The position numbers and the translations under genes were made by a program. Positions 23,201 to 34,400 of a stretch of DNA of 64,000 bases are shown here, one piece after another. This stretch comes from Diploscapter coronatus. Lineage: Eukaryota > Nematoda > Chromadorea > Rhabditida > Rhabditidae. The stretch covers positions 33,371,249-33,435,248 of the forward strand of contig OZ038423.1 in assembly GCA_964036155.1 (NCBI GenBank), in the 5' to 3' direction. The notes below the pieces were generated by a model. The model worked only from the letters and a program-made list of their open reading frames with translations. It was not told the origin of the DNA and did not search any database. The first letter of the stretch is position 1, and each line of letters begins with the position of its first letter.

Positions 23201-23355
23201 CTCGTCTGAAATCTTCAGAAGCTATTTTCTTTCCAATTTCAAACTGACTCGTCGATTCCGTGCTCGTCGCAGAGCGACTTCCAGAAGGACTGGGCGAGTT
23301 GGTTGCCGCACTGACCGACGTGAACTGACATCAAGGAGCCGTGAATTCGCGACAT
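20217..23355 (-). CDS. tbg-1: Gamma-tubulin
   Basis: Twelve exons in phase on the minus strand: 23355-23249, 23205-23145, 22972-22797, 22688-22545, 22337-22216, 21995-21901, 21821-21707, 21493-21399, 21287-21177, 21074-20976, 20862-20746 and 20324-20217, 449 residues, the usual length. Landmarks in order: [14 protein letters not shown] nucleotide loop, [22 protein letters not shown], the tubulin signature [49 protein letters not shown] and [12 protein letters not shown]. Gamma-tubulin nucleates microtubules at the centrosome. It starts from an N-terminal MSRIHGS extension and ends [13 protein letters not shown]. Exon 10 appears to end at an unusual AAG|GCTGGT donor, because only that junction gives the expected YK-VSGL. 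Intron 7 holds a MITE. It is divergent from the nuclear receptor. Confidence 0.96.
21534..21696. mobile_element. MITE family A in gamma-tubulin intron 7
   Basis: The ends GGACGTTGTAAATTTTCAAAA and TTTTGAAAATGTACAGGTC are inverted repeats. A CTCTCTCT tract and GATATGCTATCTCGTTTATG lie inside, as in the NIPA copies. Confidence 0.7.
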
Positions 23356-24032
23356 GGTTCTCTGCTGTTAAACAAATCATATTTAAAAAATAAATAATAA
23401 AGAGAAATTCCAACGATCTTGACGGAAAAGAGGGTTTTTGAGAGGAGCAGGATTCTGAGCGATCTGACGGTGAAAACCTGATGGGCTGCATGAAGTTCCC
23501 CAGAAATTAAGGAAAACGATAAATAATCGAGAATAAAAACAAGTGGCAATTCAAAAGCGCATCGACAATAAAATGCGTAAAACGAGCGCGTCGCTATTTT
23601 CAACTTGCCTCGTTCCTATAGTGACTGCCTACGCCTACAAATTTCTCATTTTCACTGATTCCATCGATTCCTGTATTTTCTCAAACAATTTCTGGATCAC
23701 TGAAATCCACAAGTTTACAAATTAAAGAAAAAAAACTTTGCCTTTTAAAAATTTCTAGGCTTATATGTGAAGAAAAGTTATGCATTTTCTAATTTGTTCA
23801 GTTTCGCAATTTCCAACTTTCTAACAATTCCAAAAATCCCATTTCCTGTTACAATTTTTTGCTCCTAATCGGATTGTTCTTGCAAACTTTCTCCTTCTCT
23901 CCCCTCTCCTCCCTTCCCTGCCCTTATCAGTTTCTATCACTCATTCTATCACTCCTCCTCCCCCCTTTGATTGTCAAGACTTCGAGTCATTTATCGCGCA
24001 ATTTGCAGGTGATTGCCGTCGATCGATGCCAA
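23356..24032. promoter_or_regulatory. Shared upstream region of gamma-tubulin and nuclear receptor
   Basis: 677 bp separate two divergent start codons, so regulatory signals for both genes probably lie here. A C/T-rich stretch at about 23880-23970 and a TTTGCAG at 24002-24008 precede the receptor start, a possible spliced-leader acceptor. No specific factor site can be named. Confidence 0.4.
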
Positions 24033-26477
24033 ATGAGTCGGAGCGGGTCTGAAGATGGGACTGCAGATACCAAAAATGGTACCAAGCAAGAGATGACAAA
24101 TGGTCCAACAAAGGTGGAGTCCGAAGAACCACAAACCGACAAGAGGGCGGTGTCATTGAGGTGTCTGATTTGCGAAGCGCAGGCCACCGGATTCCACTTT
24201 GATGCGCAATCGTGCTCAGGTACTCTCCTATTTTCATGAATTTTCAGATGTTATAGTTTTCGAAAAATTTTATCTAGACAACTTGTTGTTTGAATTTCAG
24301 CCTGCGCAGCGTTTTTCCGACGAACCGTCGCGTTAAAGAAAACTTTCGAATGCATCACTCGGAAAGGGCAATGCGTTATTCATTATAGTAAGTGATAAAG
24401 TTCGAATCTTGATCTAGATTTCTCCTTTCAGGTATGCATCAAATTTGTCGGTTTTGTCGTCATAAGAAATGTCTGGAGGCTGGAATGAAGGAGAGCGGTA
24501 AGTTTTACTCTTTGCTAAGCCTAAGTTTTATATGACTTCTTGAGAAGCATTTTTAGATCAAATAATCTCGGAAAAGAGTGAAAACAACGTTTCTTAAAAT
24601 AAATTTCAGCAGTCCAGCCGCGTCGCGTCTCTGCAGTTCAACACCGAACATTCTGCACGAAATCCGGCTTGAAGAGGAATAAACGATTTGCTTGGGTTCA
24701 GCCGCAGGGAGAAGATGAAAAGCACCAAGTCGATGAAATCGCCAAACGAGTCAGAAAAGAGGTAGGAAAAATATGAAACTCCCTTCAAAAATTATATTTT
24801 TAGGTAGATTTTCCTTCTAATTTGTTTCATTTCAGTCCTCCCCCAATCAGACAGCTCCCTGTTCCGTTGTTTGCGTCGCCAGTCCGGCGAGCGAATCTGG
24901 ATCTACCGATAATGCATCTACATCCGTAATTTTTCGTTTTCTTTTCTAAAAAGATATTTCTTTCAGGATCCTACCTCCCAAAAACGAACTAGCGTGATAA
25001 TCTCTTGCCATGCTTCTCCCCCTGCCTCTGTGCAACCGAAAGTCTCCCCTTTGAATCTGAATGCCAGACCGTCCTCTTCGCTTTCGACTTCGTTACCTCC
25101 AACTCCAACTTATTTCCAGGCTTCACCGAGTGAAGATGTGAGATTTTTGTCTGAACACTCATTTTTTCATATTTTAGGAAAAAGTACTCGTAATTTGAGT
25201 TTACAGTATTTCTGGTTTCAGGTTCTATCCTGGTTAGTCCGTGAAGAAATGAGGCTTGGCGAAAGAAGACGAATCATGTTCTGCGATCATCCCGTTGAAA
25301 CTTTACTGGGTCACAATAAGAAATGCGTAAGATTGTAGTTTTGGGAAAAAAGAAAATCATATTTTAGCCCTACACTCGAGAGGAAATCCGTCCCTTGTGC
25401 TTCCGAGACTTCAGGAAGAGCATCCGAACTCATATTCTGTTCATTTACGAGTGGCTGCAGACTTGGCCGGATTACAGCTGTTTGGATAATGATGATAAGG
25501 TGGGCTTTTCTTTAATTTGTTTCAATTTGAAGAAAATATTTTAAAAGATACGACTAGATTTTCAAATCCAACAACAATTTTCAGGTATCCTTCCTTCGAA
25601 AGTGCGTTCTATTCCATACAATTCTCGATCCCGTCTATATTTCTATGCAAATCGGATATCCCGACAAATTTGTCATGCAAAATGGAGGATATGTTTCAGC
25701 TGTAGAGGGCTGTGAGGAGGGGTATCTTTTTTTAGTTTAATGTTTTTAAAATTTTCATTTTAGTTGGGAAGACGAGCCTGAGATTTCCGGGCGAATCAAG
25801 AAGATGATCTATCAGCCTTTGCTGAAGAGGATAATGGAAGAGATTTTGCCCCCGATGCTCGAACTGCAGTTGACTTTCGAAGAATTCGTGGCGTTGAAAG
25901 CTTTTGTCAGTTGGCAAGGAGGTAGTTTTTCATTTCTAAATGATATCTTCTGAAAGATTTTTCGATTAAAACATTGAATATATTAATTACGATTTGATTT
26001 TAAAAATCTTAGGAATCCCTAACGTTTCCGTTGAAAAGCGCGACATAATGCGTAAGCAATTGGATGCAATCACCCAATCGCTGCATGCACACTATGTCAA
26101 AAATGGATTGCCTGCTGCCGAAAGATTGGGCTCAATCATTCTTCTGCTCAGCAATATTTTTGTAGGTTTCAAATTTTAGCCTAAGATTTGAGAGAACAAG
26201 ATTCATTAACAGTTTTTCGATTCTGCTCAGTATAAGATTATAGCGAAGAGAAAAAAACGTCTTTTATTTTTAGTCGACTGGCTTGGATTTCGTCGAATCA
26301 CACCGGCAAATTGAGTTCTTCGATTTGTGGAATTTGGATTCTCTTCTTCTTCAGTTACTAAATCTGGACACTATTTTGGAGGATAGCAAAATCAAACAGG
26401 GAAATGCAAACGGCAATGGCAAACTGAACCCAAACACTAACGGTAGTGGACTAACCACAGCACAAATGCAGGGATAA
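24033..26477 (+). CDS. Nuclear hormone receptor (nematode supplementary type)
   Basis: Twelve exons in phase: 24033-24219, 24301-24387, 24432-24497, 24610-24761, 24836-24925, 24967-25137, 25222-25326, 25368-25499, 25585-25721, 25764-25921, 26013-26161 and 26274-26477, 545 residues. Residues about 44-110 form the two-zinc DNA-binding domain: CLIC...CSACAAFFRR, then CITRKGQC...ICRFCRHKKCLEAGM. The CSACAAFF P-box is typical of the expanded HNF4-derived receptors of worms. A Ser/Pro/Thr-rich hinge follows (residues ~165-250). The ligand-binding domain occupies about 290-510 (IRTHILFIYEWLQTWPDYSC, LLKRIMEEILPPMLELQLTF, AAERLGSIILLLSNIF, HRQIEFFDLWNLDSLLLQLL). The Asn/Gly-rich end follows. Start: the first in-frame ATG; the ATG seven bases upstream is in another frame and soon stops. 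Which nhr gene it matches I cannot say. Confidence 0.93.
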
Positions 26478-27576
26478 ATCAGGAAATTCATTATTACACG
26501 GGCACAAAATATAATTACTTGTAACTAAAACGGTGATATTTACAAATACTTATTTATACTATTTACTCTAGCTTTGTTAATTCGCATAGACACGATAAGT
26601 AGACGAGTTTAATCGCAATAGTTATATTTTGACTCTTTAGTTTAACCTAGTTTTAGCTCTTTTTATTACAAACTCAGCCTAATCAATGTTATTTTCTGAA
26701 ATTATTGATATTTTGTGATTTACCTACTCTAAAAATGATATGTTGATATTATCTTGGGTTAATTGAATTATTCTTCGAAGAAAAAGTCATCGTTTTCTAA
26801 AATAAATAAATCTTTCCAAACTAATAAATTTATTACCACAAGTCGAAAAATTTGTCCGTAAAACAGTGAAACAATTGCCATATTCTAATTACCACAATGT
26901 AAAACTCGATTTTGACTCTGAAAGATTCCCACAGGGTCAGTTATAAAAATCGAATAAAAAATGAATACTTGAAATGGCTGTAGAAAATACGCTACCATTT
27001 CAAACATTTCAGCGCAATTAAAATGATCGTTACAGGATATACGTTTACAGAAGGAATTTTCATGATTTCCATAAGAAAAAATGATTTTCACAACTATAAT
27101 TTGAGTAAAAATCCCCTTGATATGATACAAGTGGTGCTATTGGCAATTTTGAGGAAGACATTGGATTTGCAATATTTTTGGGTGTAATCACAAGCTTTCA
27201 AAAATTTGTATATCCCTCCCATAAAATTTTTCTCAAAATTTTCACAAATATCATTAATTTTGAGCGTAATAATCGTAAATAAAACCGATAAAACGTGGAC
27301 TGGAATTGACTTGGAATAAAAATAAAATTATTGAAAAAAACCGCTTTCAACGAACATAAGGCATTGTTGGAATTATGGGTTGAGAATCAGACGTTGTAAA
27401 TTTTCAAATCCGCGGATATTCGCATGAACGAAATAGTATGCTCTTTCGAAAAACAGAAGACATATTCTTTTTCTCTCTCTCGATAATACAGGCTATCTCG
27501 TTTGATGAGGTTAGCTGCGGGTTCGAAAATGTATAAGTGTGGGGGCTGAGTGGATTCTCGTGGATGATTTAGGAGT
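26478..27576. other. Intergenic region between convergent nhr and asna-1 genes
   Basis: AT-rich 3' flanks. AATAAATAAA-type signals occur near 26800-26830. Apart from a MITE at 27388-27541, nothing is recognised. Confidence 0.5.
27388..27541. mobile_element. MITE family A just downstream of asna-1
   Basis: The left end CAGACGTTGTAAATTTTCAAA and the right TTCGAAAATGTATAAGTGTG are inverted, with CTATCTCGTTTGATGAGG inside. It lies 36 bp past the asna-1 stop codon and may form part of its 3' UTR. Confidence 0.65.
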
Positions 27577-30163
27577 TTAGGAGGAGTGCGAGTTGACGAG
27601 GAGCTCGCTGAATTGTTTGATCTCCTCAGGGCCGCGCACCTCCTTCTCCAACAGCGGAAGTTTCGTTACATTGAAGTCGTCCTCGTACAGAGTCGCGATC
27701 TGGAAAATTCAGTTTAAAAATGATGATTTTGTTTTCATTTTTCCCCAATTCCATGTTCAATTCAGAAAATATGATAATCGTCTTTAAAGATAGCTATGGG
27801 CTGAAGAAAAGACAAAGATGATACTGACAACATGGGTTTGAGATTTGAAATTTGATTGATAATCGTTATCGAAGCTAGGAGAAATATTAAAATCATGAAT
27901 TTTCATAAATATTGACAAATTATAACGAGAAAAAACAACACCTGTTCCAGGTACTTCTCCTGAATCTTGCTTCTAGAGAGGCACTTCTTGCACGTCACGC
28001 ATCCACTCGCATCCTTGTCCGGGTACAACAGCTGATTGACGATTATGTTGTGCGTGTCGATGCCCTGCAACTTGCAACGTGTTTTCAAAGCTTCTAAATT
28101 CTATATAGTACAAATTCAGCCCACTGTAGTTCTCATTCTCTTTTTTGGAAAATAGCATGAGAAGAGGAAAAAGTGGGAACTACAAAGGGTTAAAAAATTC
28201 ATAAATTGAAAATAGAGTCGATGAAAGTTCAAGAAGATTCTGTAATTTGATCGTTTGCCAAATATCTTGTACTGACAATATTTGTTTGCATAGAAAAGCA
28301 TTTACCTGTTTAGTGAGCTCCTGAATGAGACGTTCGGTTTCGTAGAGTGACAGAAACTCCGCAATGCAGACGCACACGAAGGTAGTCATTTCCTGCAAAA
28401 CTCGGAATTTCTAAGAGATTAGAACAGATTTCCCAAAACTAGTATTCGAAACAATGATAAAATCGAGGATTTTGTTTACAGCAGCTGAATAGAAACGTTT
28501 TCTAAAAGCAGTATGCGTGTTTGAAGTCGTATTTCTATTTTCAAAAAGTTGGTTTAGGCGAAGCTCAAAGAATTGCTAAAGCCCAACTGACCGGATCCTT
28601 GAACTGTAGGTTGATCTTCTTGACGAGTTCCATGGTCTCGTTCAGTTTGCCCATCATTTCGTCCGGATTCATCTGTCCCATTCCGAACATCGAGGAGAAC
28701 TCGAATAAGAAGATTATTTTATTTTATTTATTTATTTATTTATTATTATTATTTATTTACTTTTTTTTTTAATTATAACTTTGCTAAAAATTCTAGGCTC
28801 AGCCTACGAAACTCAAATAAAATTACTAAATTTTAAATCAAGCTTATTAGATTTTGGGGTAAAATCTCAAATAAACCATGGCATACTTCTCATTTGTATT
28901 TTTCCTATACTAAAAGACTACTTTGCTAGGAAGTTTGATCGAAATGAACTTATTTTCAATGAGAGAAAAAGTATATTTCAGAATCTCACCTGCCCAAGAA
29001 TGGGCGCGAAAGTGCTCTGGAGTTGCATGATCTTGCCGAACGCCTTCTCGACGACCGTGGGGAACTGCAGCAGACGGAGGGTGTGTCCGGTCGGGGCGGT
29101 GTCGAACACCACCACGTCGAAGTCCAGGGAGTTGATCAGTCTGAACACACATTTTCTAGAATCAATCTCCGGGTGGTCGTCATCACTTGTATCAATCTAG
29201 TTTAAAACTCGACAAAATAAAGGGTTTTTTAAATTTCGATAAAATATTTTTAGTCAAAAAATCAACCTCATCATCTCCGAGAAACTCATGGCCTCGTCAA
29301 TTCCGGGCATCCCCTGAGCCATGCTCTGCAGAATTTCGCGGCCGATTGCGAATCCTGCAATTTAAAAAAATAAAAGATTAGGGCGCGTGCATACTCCACT
29401 TCACACTCACGTAAACAAAAAGAAACAGCACGCAAGGGTGAGAGAGGAAAAGAACATGTATTCTTTGCGTCTCTCACCCTCGCGTGCTATTTTTCAGTTC
29501 ACGTGAGTGGAATATGAGCGTGCCCTTATAAATGATTAAAACATACCACTAGACTCAGGCAACTGGTCGAGTCCAGGAATGGTCGGACCGGACTCATTTC
29601 CAGAGGAGTCGATTTCCTGAAAAACCAAATCTTCTTGAAAAAAAGCAAAAAATCTAACCATAGCAAATAGATTCTCGAATCCATTGACCTTCTGAGGCTG
29701 TTTGCTGAATTTCTGGTTGAACGCATCGGAAATGTTGTGCGCGGGGTCCGTGGAAATCAGCAGAACGCGGCCGCGCACCTTTGCGAGCTGAGCGGCCAAG
29801 GAGCAACTAAAGAATATAATGATTTCACAAAAACTGCAATTTTATCTTCTACTCAGACCTGTAAATTTTTAAACCCGCATGAATGAAACTGTCTTACTGA
29901 GAGAGGGAAAGAATGTCTTCTGTCTTTCGAAAAGACACGCTATCTCGTTCATGCAGGCACCCGTGGGTTCGAAAATTCGCAACGTCGGATTTTATCTTTA
30001 ACTAACAAACACTAAAAAGCGACTTTTTCGTAAAAAATGTTATAACAAATTTTTTCTACCTGCAGGTCGTCTTTCCGACCCCACCCTTGCCTCCGACGAA
30101 AATCCACTTGAGCGTCTTCTGCTGGATCACGTTGTTCAGAGTCGGCTCCATTTCGCTCGACAT
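27577..30163 (-). CDS. asna-1: ASNA1/GET3 ATPase for tail-anchored protein targeting
   Basis: Nine exons in phase on the minus strand: 30163-30060, 29806-29659, 29616-29547, 29354-29267, 29140-28990, 28699-28592, 28392-28306, 28064-27942 and 27699-27577, 333 residues, as in the family. Landmarks: deviant Walker [13 protein letters not shown] split by intron 1, switch [11 protein letters not shown], switch [18 protein letters not shown], the Gly/Met-rich client-binding segment [30 protein letters not shown] and the zinc-binding CVTCKKC. It delivers tail-anchored proteins to the ER membrane as a zinc-bridged homodimer; worm asna-1 also affects insulin secretion and cisplatin sensitivity. Exon 6 uses an atypical TTCGAG acceptor. 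Introns 2-3 carry two MITEs and intron 5 a TTTA microsatellite. Same strand as lnkn-1 and FAM136A upstream. Confidence 0.96.
28722..28760. repeat. (TTTA)n / (TTA)n microsatellite in asna-1 intron 5
   Basis: Simple repeat of ATTT/ATT units over about 40 bp, followed by a T tract. Confidence 0.85.
29380..29526. mobile_element. MITE family D in asna-1 intron 3
   Basis: 147 bp with inverted ends AGGGCGCGTGCATACTCCA and the complement of AAGGGCACGCTCATATTCCA, plus inner arms (GCACGCAAGGGTGAGAGA / TCTCACCCTCGCGTGC), so most of it can fold into one hairpin. Confidence 0.7.
29854..29989. mobile_element. MITE family A in asna-1 intron 1
   Basis: Inverted ends around CAGACCTGTAAATTTTTAAACCC and GGGTTCGAAAATTCGCAACGTC, with GACACGCTATCTCGTTCATG inside. 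Confidence 0.65.
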
Positions 30164-30481
30164 CTTCAAATTTTATCATTTTAGAAAAAAATTGAAAACA
30201 AAAGTAATAGAATATGAATCAGGTATAAAACCAGTCTAATTTTCAAAAAAAACCTAATCAACTTTTAAACAAATCCTGTTTATTTAAAACTTTCAATAAA
30301 TAGTCGTTAATATGTATCGCATCTGATATTAATTCATCTGGTATTTTGAACGATTTGGCGACATAGTGAGCAAGATTTAGGCAGCTGTGATTACTTTTCT
30401 AAAAACTGAATAAATCACTATGTCATCAAATTTGGAATTTTCTCGATTTTTCATTCTTGATTTTCCTTTTCTTCTTTACAT

Positions 30482-30852
30482 TTACAGAGTGCACGCTTTC
30501 TTCCTTCTCTTCGCCAATCGTTCCTTTTCCAGTTGCAGTTCGGTTTTCGTGTGCCTGGGTTGCTGAAATTAAAATATTTCTGAAAATATGAGGTATCAGT
30601 TAGAGCAAAATTATTCGTTTGAAAAAAGGTTTTTAACTTCTAATTTCTACCTGCAGAAGAATGCAGCCTCCTTTTTGTACTCGAGCATTATTGTCTTCAA
30701 TCAAATTTCATCAAGAGATAAAATCAAGTCAAATCCAGAAACAGAAATAAAAAGATGCAATTAATTATTTACCCAAAAAATGTCCCAGATGATATGCAAT
30801 TAGAAAGTAATTTTAAATATAATAAAATATTATTTTGAACAAAAATACTCAT
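30482..30852 (-). CDS. Tiny basic protein between asna-1 and lnkn-1
   Basis: The terminal exon 30562-30482 is clear: after a TTTCAG acceptor it reads QPRHTKTELQLEKERLAKRR then KKACTL and stop. The preceding exon (about 30701-30652) ends with a GTAGAA donor in phase and reads NARVQKGGCILLQ. A first exon of only four coding bases (ATGA|GTATTT at 30852) joined at GAAG/30702 would give a ~43-residue protein starting MNNNARVQKGG. The last two exons are reasonable, the first is speculative. It lies where C. elegans has a small gene (ZK637.4, from memory) between the same neighbours. No function recognised; highly basic and helical. Confidence 0.35.
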
Positions 30853-31474
30853 TTTCGGGATAGTTTTCCAAATTAAACCCAGTAAGAAAGTTTGAAATTG
30901 CTCAAATTTATGAAATGTGATACACACTGATTCGTTGGTTTTAATACAGCAAAGCCCACTCGAAAATCATGAAAATGACTGAATCTAAAGCTGATTAAAG
31001 TTGTCTGAAATGAAAATGAGTAAAACATTAAGTGACAATGGAAGAAAAATACCGCGATCCAAAAAAGATGCATAATTTTCTATTTTTATGGAAGAACCTT
31101 CATTTTGGATTATGATATTTTCTTAGAGAAAATCTAATCGGAAGACTCCATTTTATGATTGAATTTGTGCACTACCCAAAAAGCCCATCATCACAGTCAA
31201 AAAGGACATTCTGTCAAAAAGAGGAAAGAAAAGAAAGAAAGAATAGAAAGCATTTTGTAGCAATTTTGATACAGCTTATTTTTATCCGAGTTAAATTTTT
31301 ACAAAAATAGCTAATTTTAGATGTGTCATCCAACTCAGTTCAAATCTCTGCATTTACATCTTGGCATTATGAGAAAAGCACACAAGTTACCCGCTTTGGT
31401 GGATGAGGAGAATTTGCCTAGATCACCCTGGGAACGGCCTCGTAGTGGATGGGAATGTCACTACGGGTGCGGAC
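30853..31474. other. Spacer between the tiny gene and lnkn-1
   Basis: AT-rich intercistronic DNA with no gene seen. If the minus-strand genes are co-transcribed, a trans-splice site for the small gene would lie here. Confidence 0.4.
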
Positions 31475-34400
31475 TCAGAGTGCATCGAAATGGAATCGAT
31501 GCGACTGGGCCTGCCGCTCGAAGCGATCCTGTCGCTTTTCTCGGTAGTGCAGAATGGTGACGAGCAGCAGTAGCAGAAGGCAGACTGAGGTTATCACCAT
31601 TAGACTCTGAAAAATGAATAGTAAAATTAAAAGAAATAATTTTGTAAACCCAATGTCTTTTCCAATTTTCGGAAAAAAATCAAGATCAAATTTTAAACCT
31701 GAAAAGTAAGATTCGAATTTCTATTTTTCGTGGCTTAAGAAATATCATTACTTTTCTATTGGTACTTTTTTCAAAAATAAAAAAAGATAAAGTAAAAAAT
31801 AACTCACTTGAGCGATCAACGAAGACGGTGTCACGTAAAGCCGAATTTTCCAATTTGTATTTTCGTGTGCTGAAATTTAAAATTCGAGTTTTTCAAGAAT
31901 AAAATTCCTTACAAGGTGGGATGACGATAAGCCTGGAATTGGGTACAATCTGCTTCAAAACGTGTGTCCGAGATCGATTGTTCTCTGCGTACCGAGGTGC
32001 GCCCAGGTAAAGCTGAATTCAATTTTGAACTTCTAGACAAACAAGAATGTTTACATCGTCAACGAAGTTCGGACTTCGCCCCAAACCGTAGAGCAGGAAC
32101 GGGGAAATCAGACTTCGATGAGTGTTCGAGGGCACCTGAAAATAAACGAGTAGGAAAAATATCGAAATTCCTGGCTACTTTTCATGCTAACAATTTCTAG
32201 TTTCGAATGATGAGAGACAAACATTCAAAGGACTTTTTTCTTTTTTGAAAATAGCATTTTCTATGATTTTACCTGGCAAGCAGCTCCTTTCAGAGAGCCA
32301 CCCCATCCGTCAGACATCGAAAATCTCGCGCACGCTCCGCCCCAACTGATTCCGGGTCCTGAAAATGGATGAATAAGGCAATTTATTGGAAAGTCGGAAA
32401 TGTTCTCGATTAAATCAGATAGGAAAAGCATTTGACAGGATTAACTAAAACTCCCGATAATCTTCCCATCCTTCTTCTGTTCTAAAATCAGCTCAACAGA
32501 ACTCAAAAATAATTTAAAGTCCAATACCATTTAATAGTTGCTTGACATGATCTAGAATTGTATGGGGAAAAATGAGCCTTTTAATTTTTAAATTCAAGAA
32601 AAGTTGATCCTACCTTTGGGATCGCATCTATCCTCACAAGCATTGGTGTAGAACTGAACTTTGAGGAAGGTGGTGTCTCCCTTGTCTGGACAGAGGATGA
32701 AGCCGAAGTACTGGCCGGAACGGTTGTGGTTGTGGAACTCGACCAGAATGTCCAGACTCCCATCTTCCTGCAAATGAAGTATTTGAGAACGAAAAATCAG
32801 TGATAATATACAATATTCTTTGCTTGAAATTTCGAAGTTATAGGTTGAATTGGAAACCTTACGGAAGAAGAAATTATGTTTGGTTTTTCTGAAAGAAAGC
32901 TAATAGAAAATATGAAAATGACAAATTTCAAAAGGTTTTCATCAAAACTTGAATATTAACCATTATCCAGACAAAAATAATCACCCAAATCGATATTCAA
33001 TTTCCCTTTTTATAGACCTCAGGAAAATGAACGAAAAACTAGTTCAAGCATGTTCAAAAGAGAAGAGAACTGTGATGTTTGCACTGTATGCAAACATGGA
33101 TGAAACACGAGAATCTTGTTATTTTAGGAAGAAATGTGATTTTCCTATTTTTGAAGAAAATAAAATTAACCTCGAGATCGAAGAAAGTGGCCATGTCAGT
33201 GATGCCCAGAATTAGGCCCTTGCTCTCTACGGGACGGACTGATTGCATCACGAAATTCCTGAATTTTTATTTTAGAAAAAAAGCCATGCCAAATTTCTAT
33301 TCACTTATTCTCTTGACTATTCAAAAAATATTCCTTGCATGCTAAATAATAGCATAAAGAAGGAAAAAGAAGTTATTTCAACAACGACATCTTTTCCTGT
33401 ATTATTTTATGTCACGATGACACAAGATTTAAAAAGTGGCTCATTAAAGAATTCGACATTCTTCATTAAAAAACCAAAGAATCTCACCTTCCCTTACTGG
33501 GATTTTTCTCCTCGACTAGTTTATTGAGTAGCACAGTCGGGATGGCAGCAATGGAGCCGTACTTGTCCTTGTCCTTGGACACATCGGGAGGCAGCATGAG
33601 GGCGATGAAGTCTGGGTAGCCATCGAGCGAGAAGTCACCGGCTCGGAAAATCACCAGGTTGTCAGGATCGTGAACGATCTCGTAGTCCTCGATTTGGCTG
33701 GTATTCTGAAAGACAAAAAATCCGACCTGTAGAAAAAATAGTGAACCTTTTGAGAAAGAGAAAGAAGTCATGATCCTCTTCTCTCTCTCTCTCTCGATAT
33801 AATACAATATTTTTGCGAGCCAAAATTTAAGTGATTAAAAAATCATTGATTTTTGAAAATATCGCCAAATTTTCTATTTTTGTCAGAGAAAATCAATGTA
33901 GATGCATACAGGGCTGCAAATTTGAGACCCGATCGGGTTTTATTCGGGTCTAAATTTGCAATCCTGGGATGCAGTTATTTTTTAATTTATGAATTAAAAG
34001 TAAAGAATAATCACCTCCGAAACTATGTTGACTCTGGTGAAATTTCTGGCGTCGTTATTGCGGAATTCATCCGTGGTAGACTGCCATCTGGCCAGAAACG
34101 CCACTCGAGAGCAGTCCGCCTTTTTGCAGACCTCAAATTTTGGGAAATTAAAAAAAAAATTTGCCATATTATTCGACCTTTTCAAATTCGGGTGCAATTT
34201 TCTAATCACTAGTAAACATGAAAAATCGAAATTCGACTTATTTTTAATAAGGAAAAACCCCTACCGGGACCATGATCTCGATCATTCCATCGGCATTGAA
34301 GTCAGCAGCCATTGGTGCACCCACATACTAAAAGAATAAAAAATTTTTAAATAAGAGAATAAATGATGAAAAATTAGTGGAATGAAAGAATTCAGAATAA

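Noticed and set aside
24392..24400. GTTCGAATC, resembling a tRNA B-box
   Set aside because: It lies in a nuclear-receptor intron with no A-box, acceptor stem or cloverleaf around it. No other convincing tRNA was found in the window.
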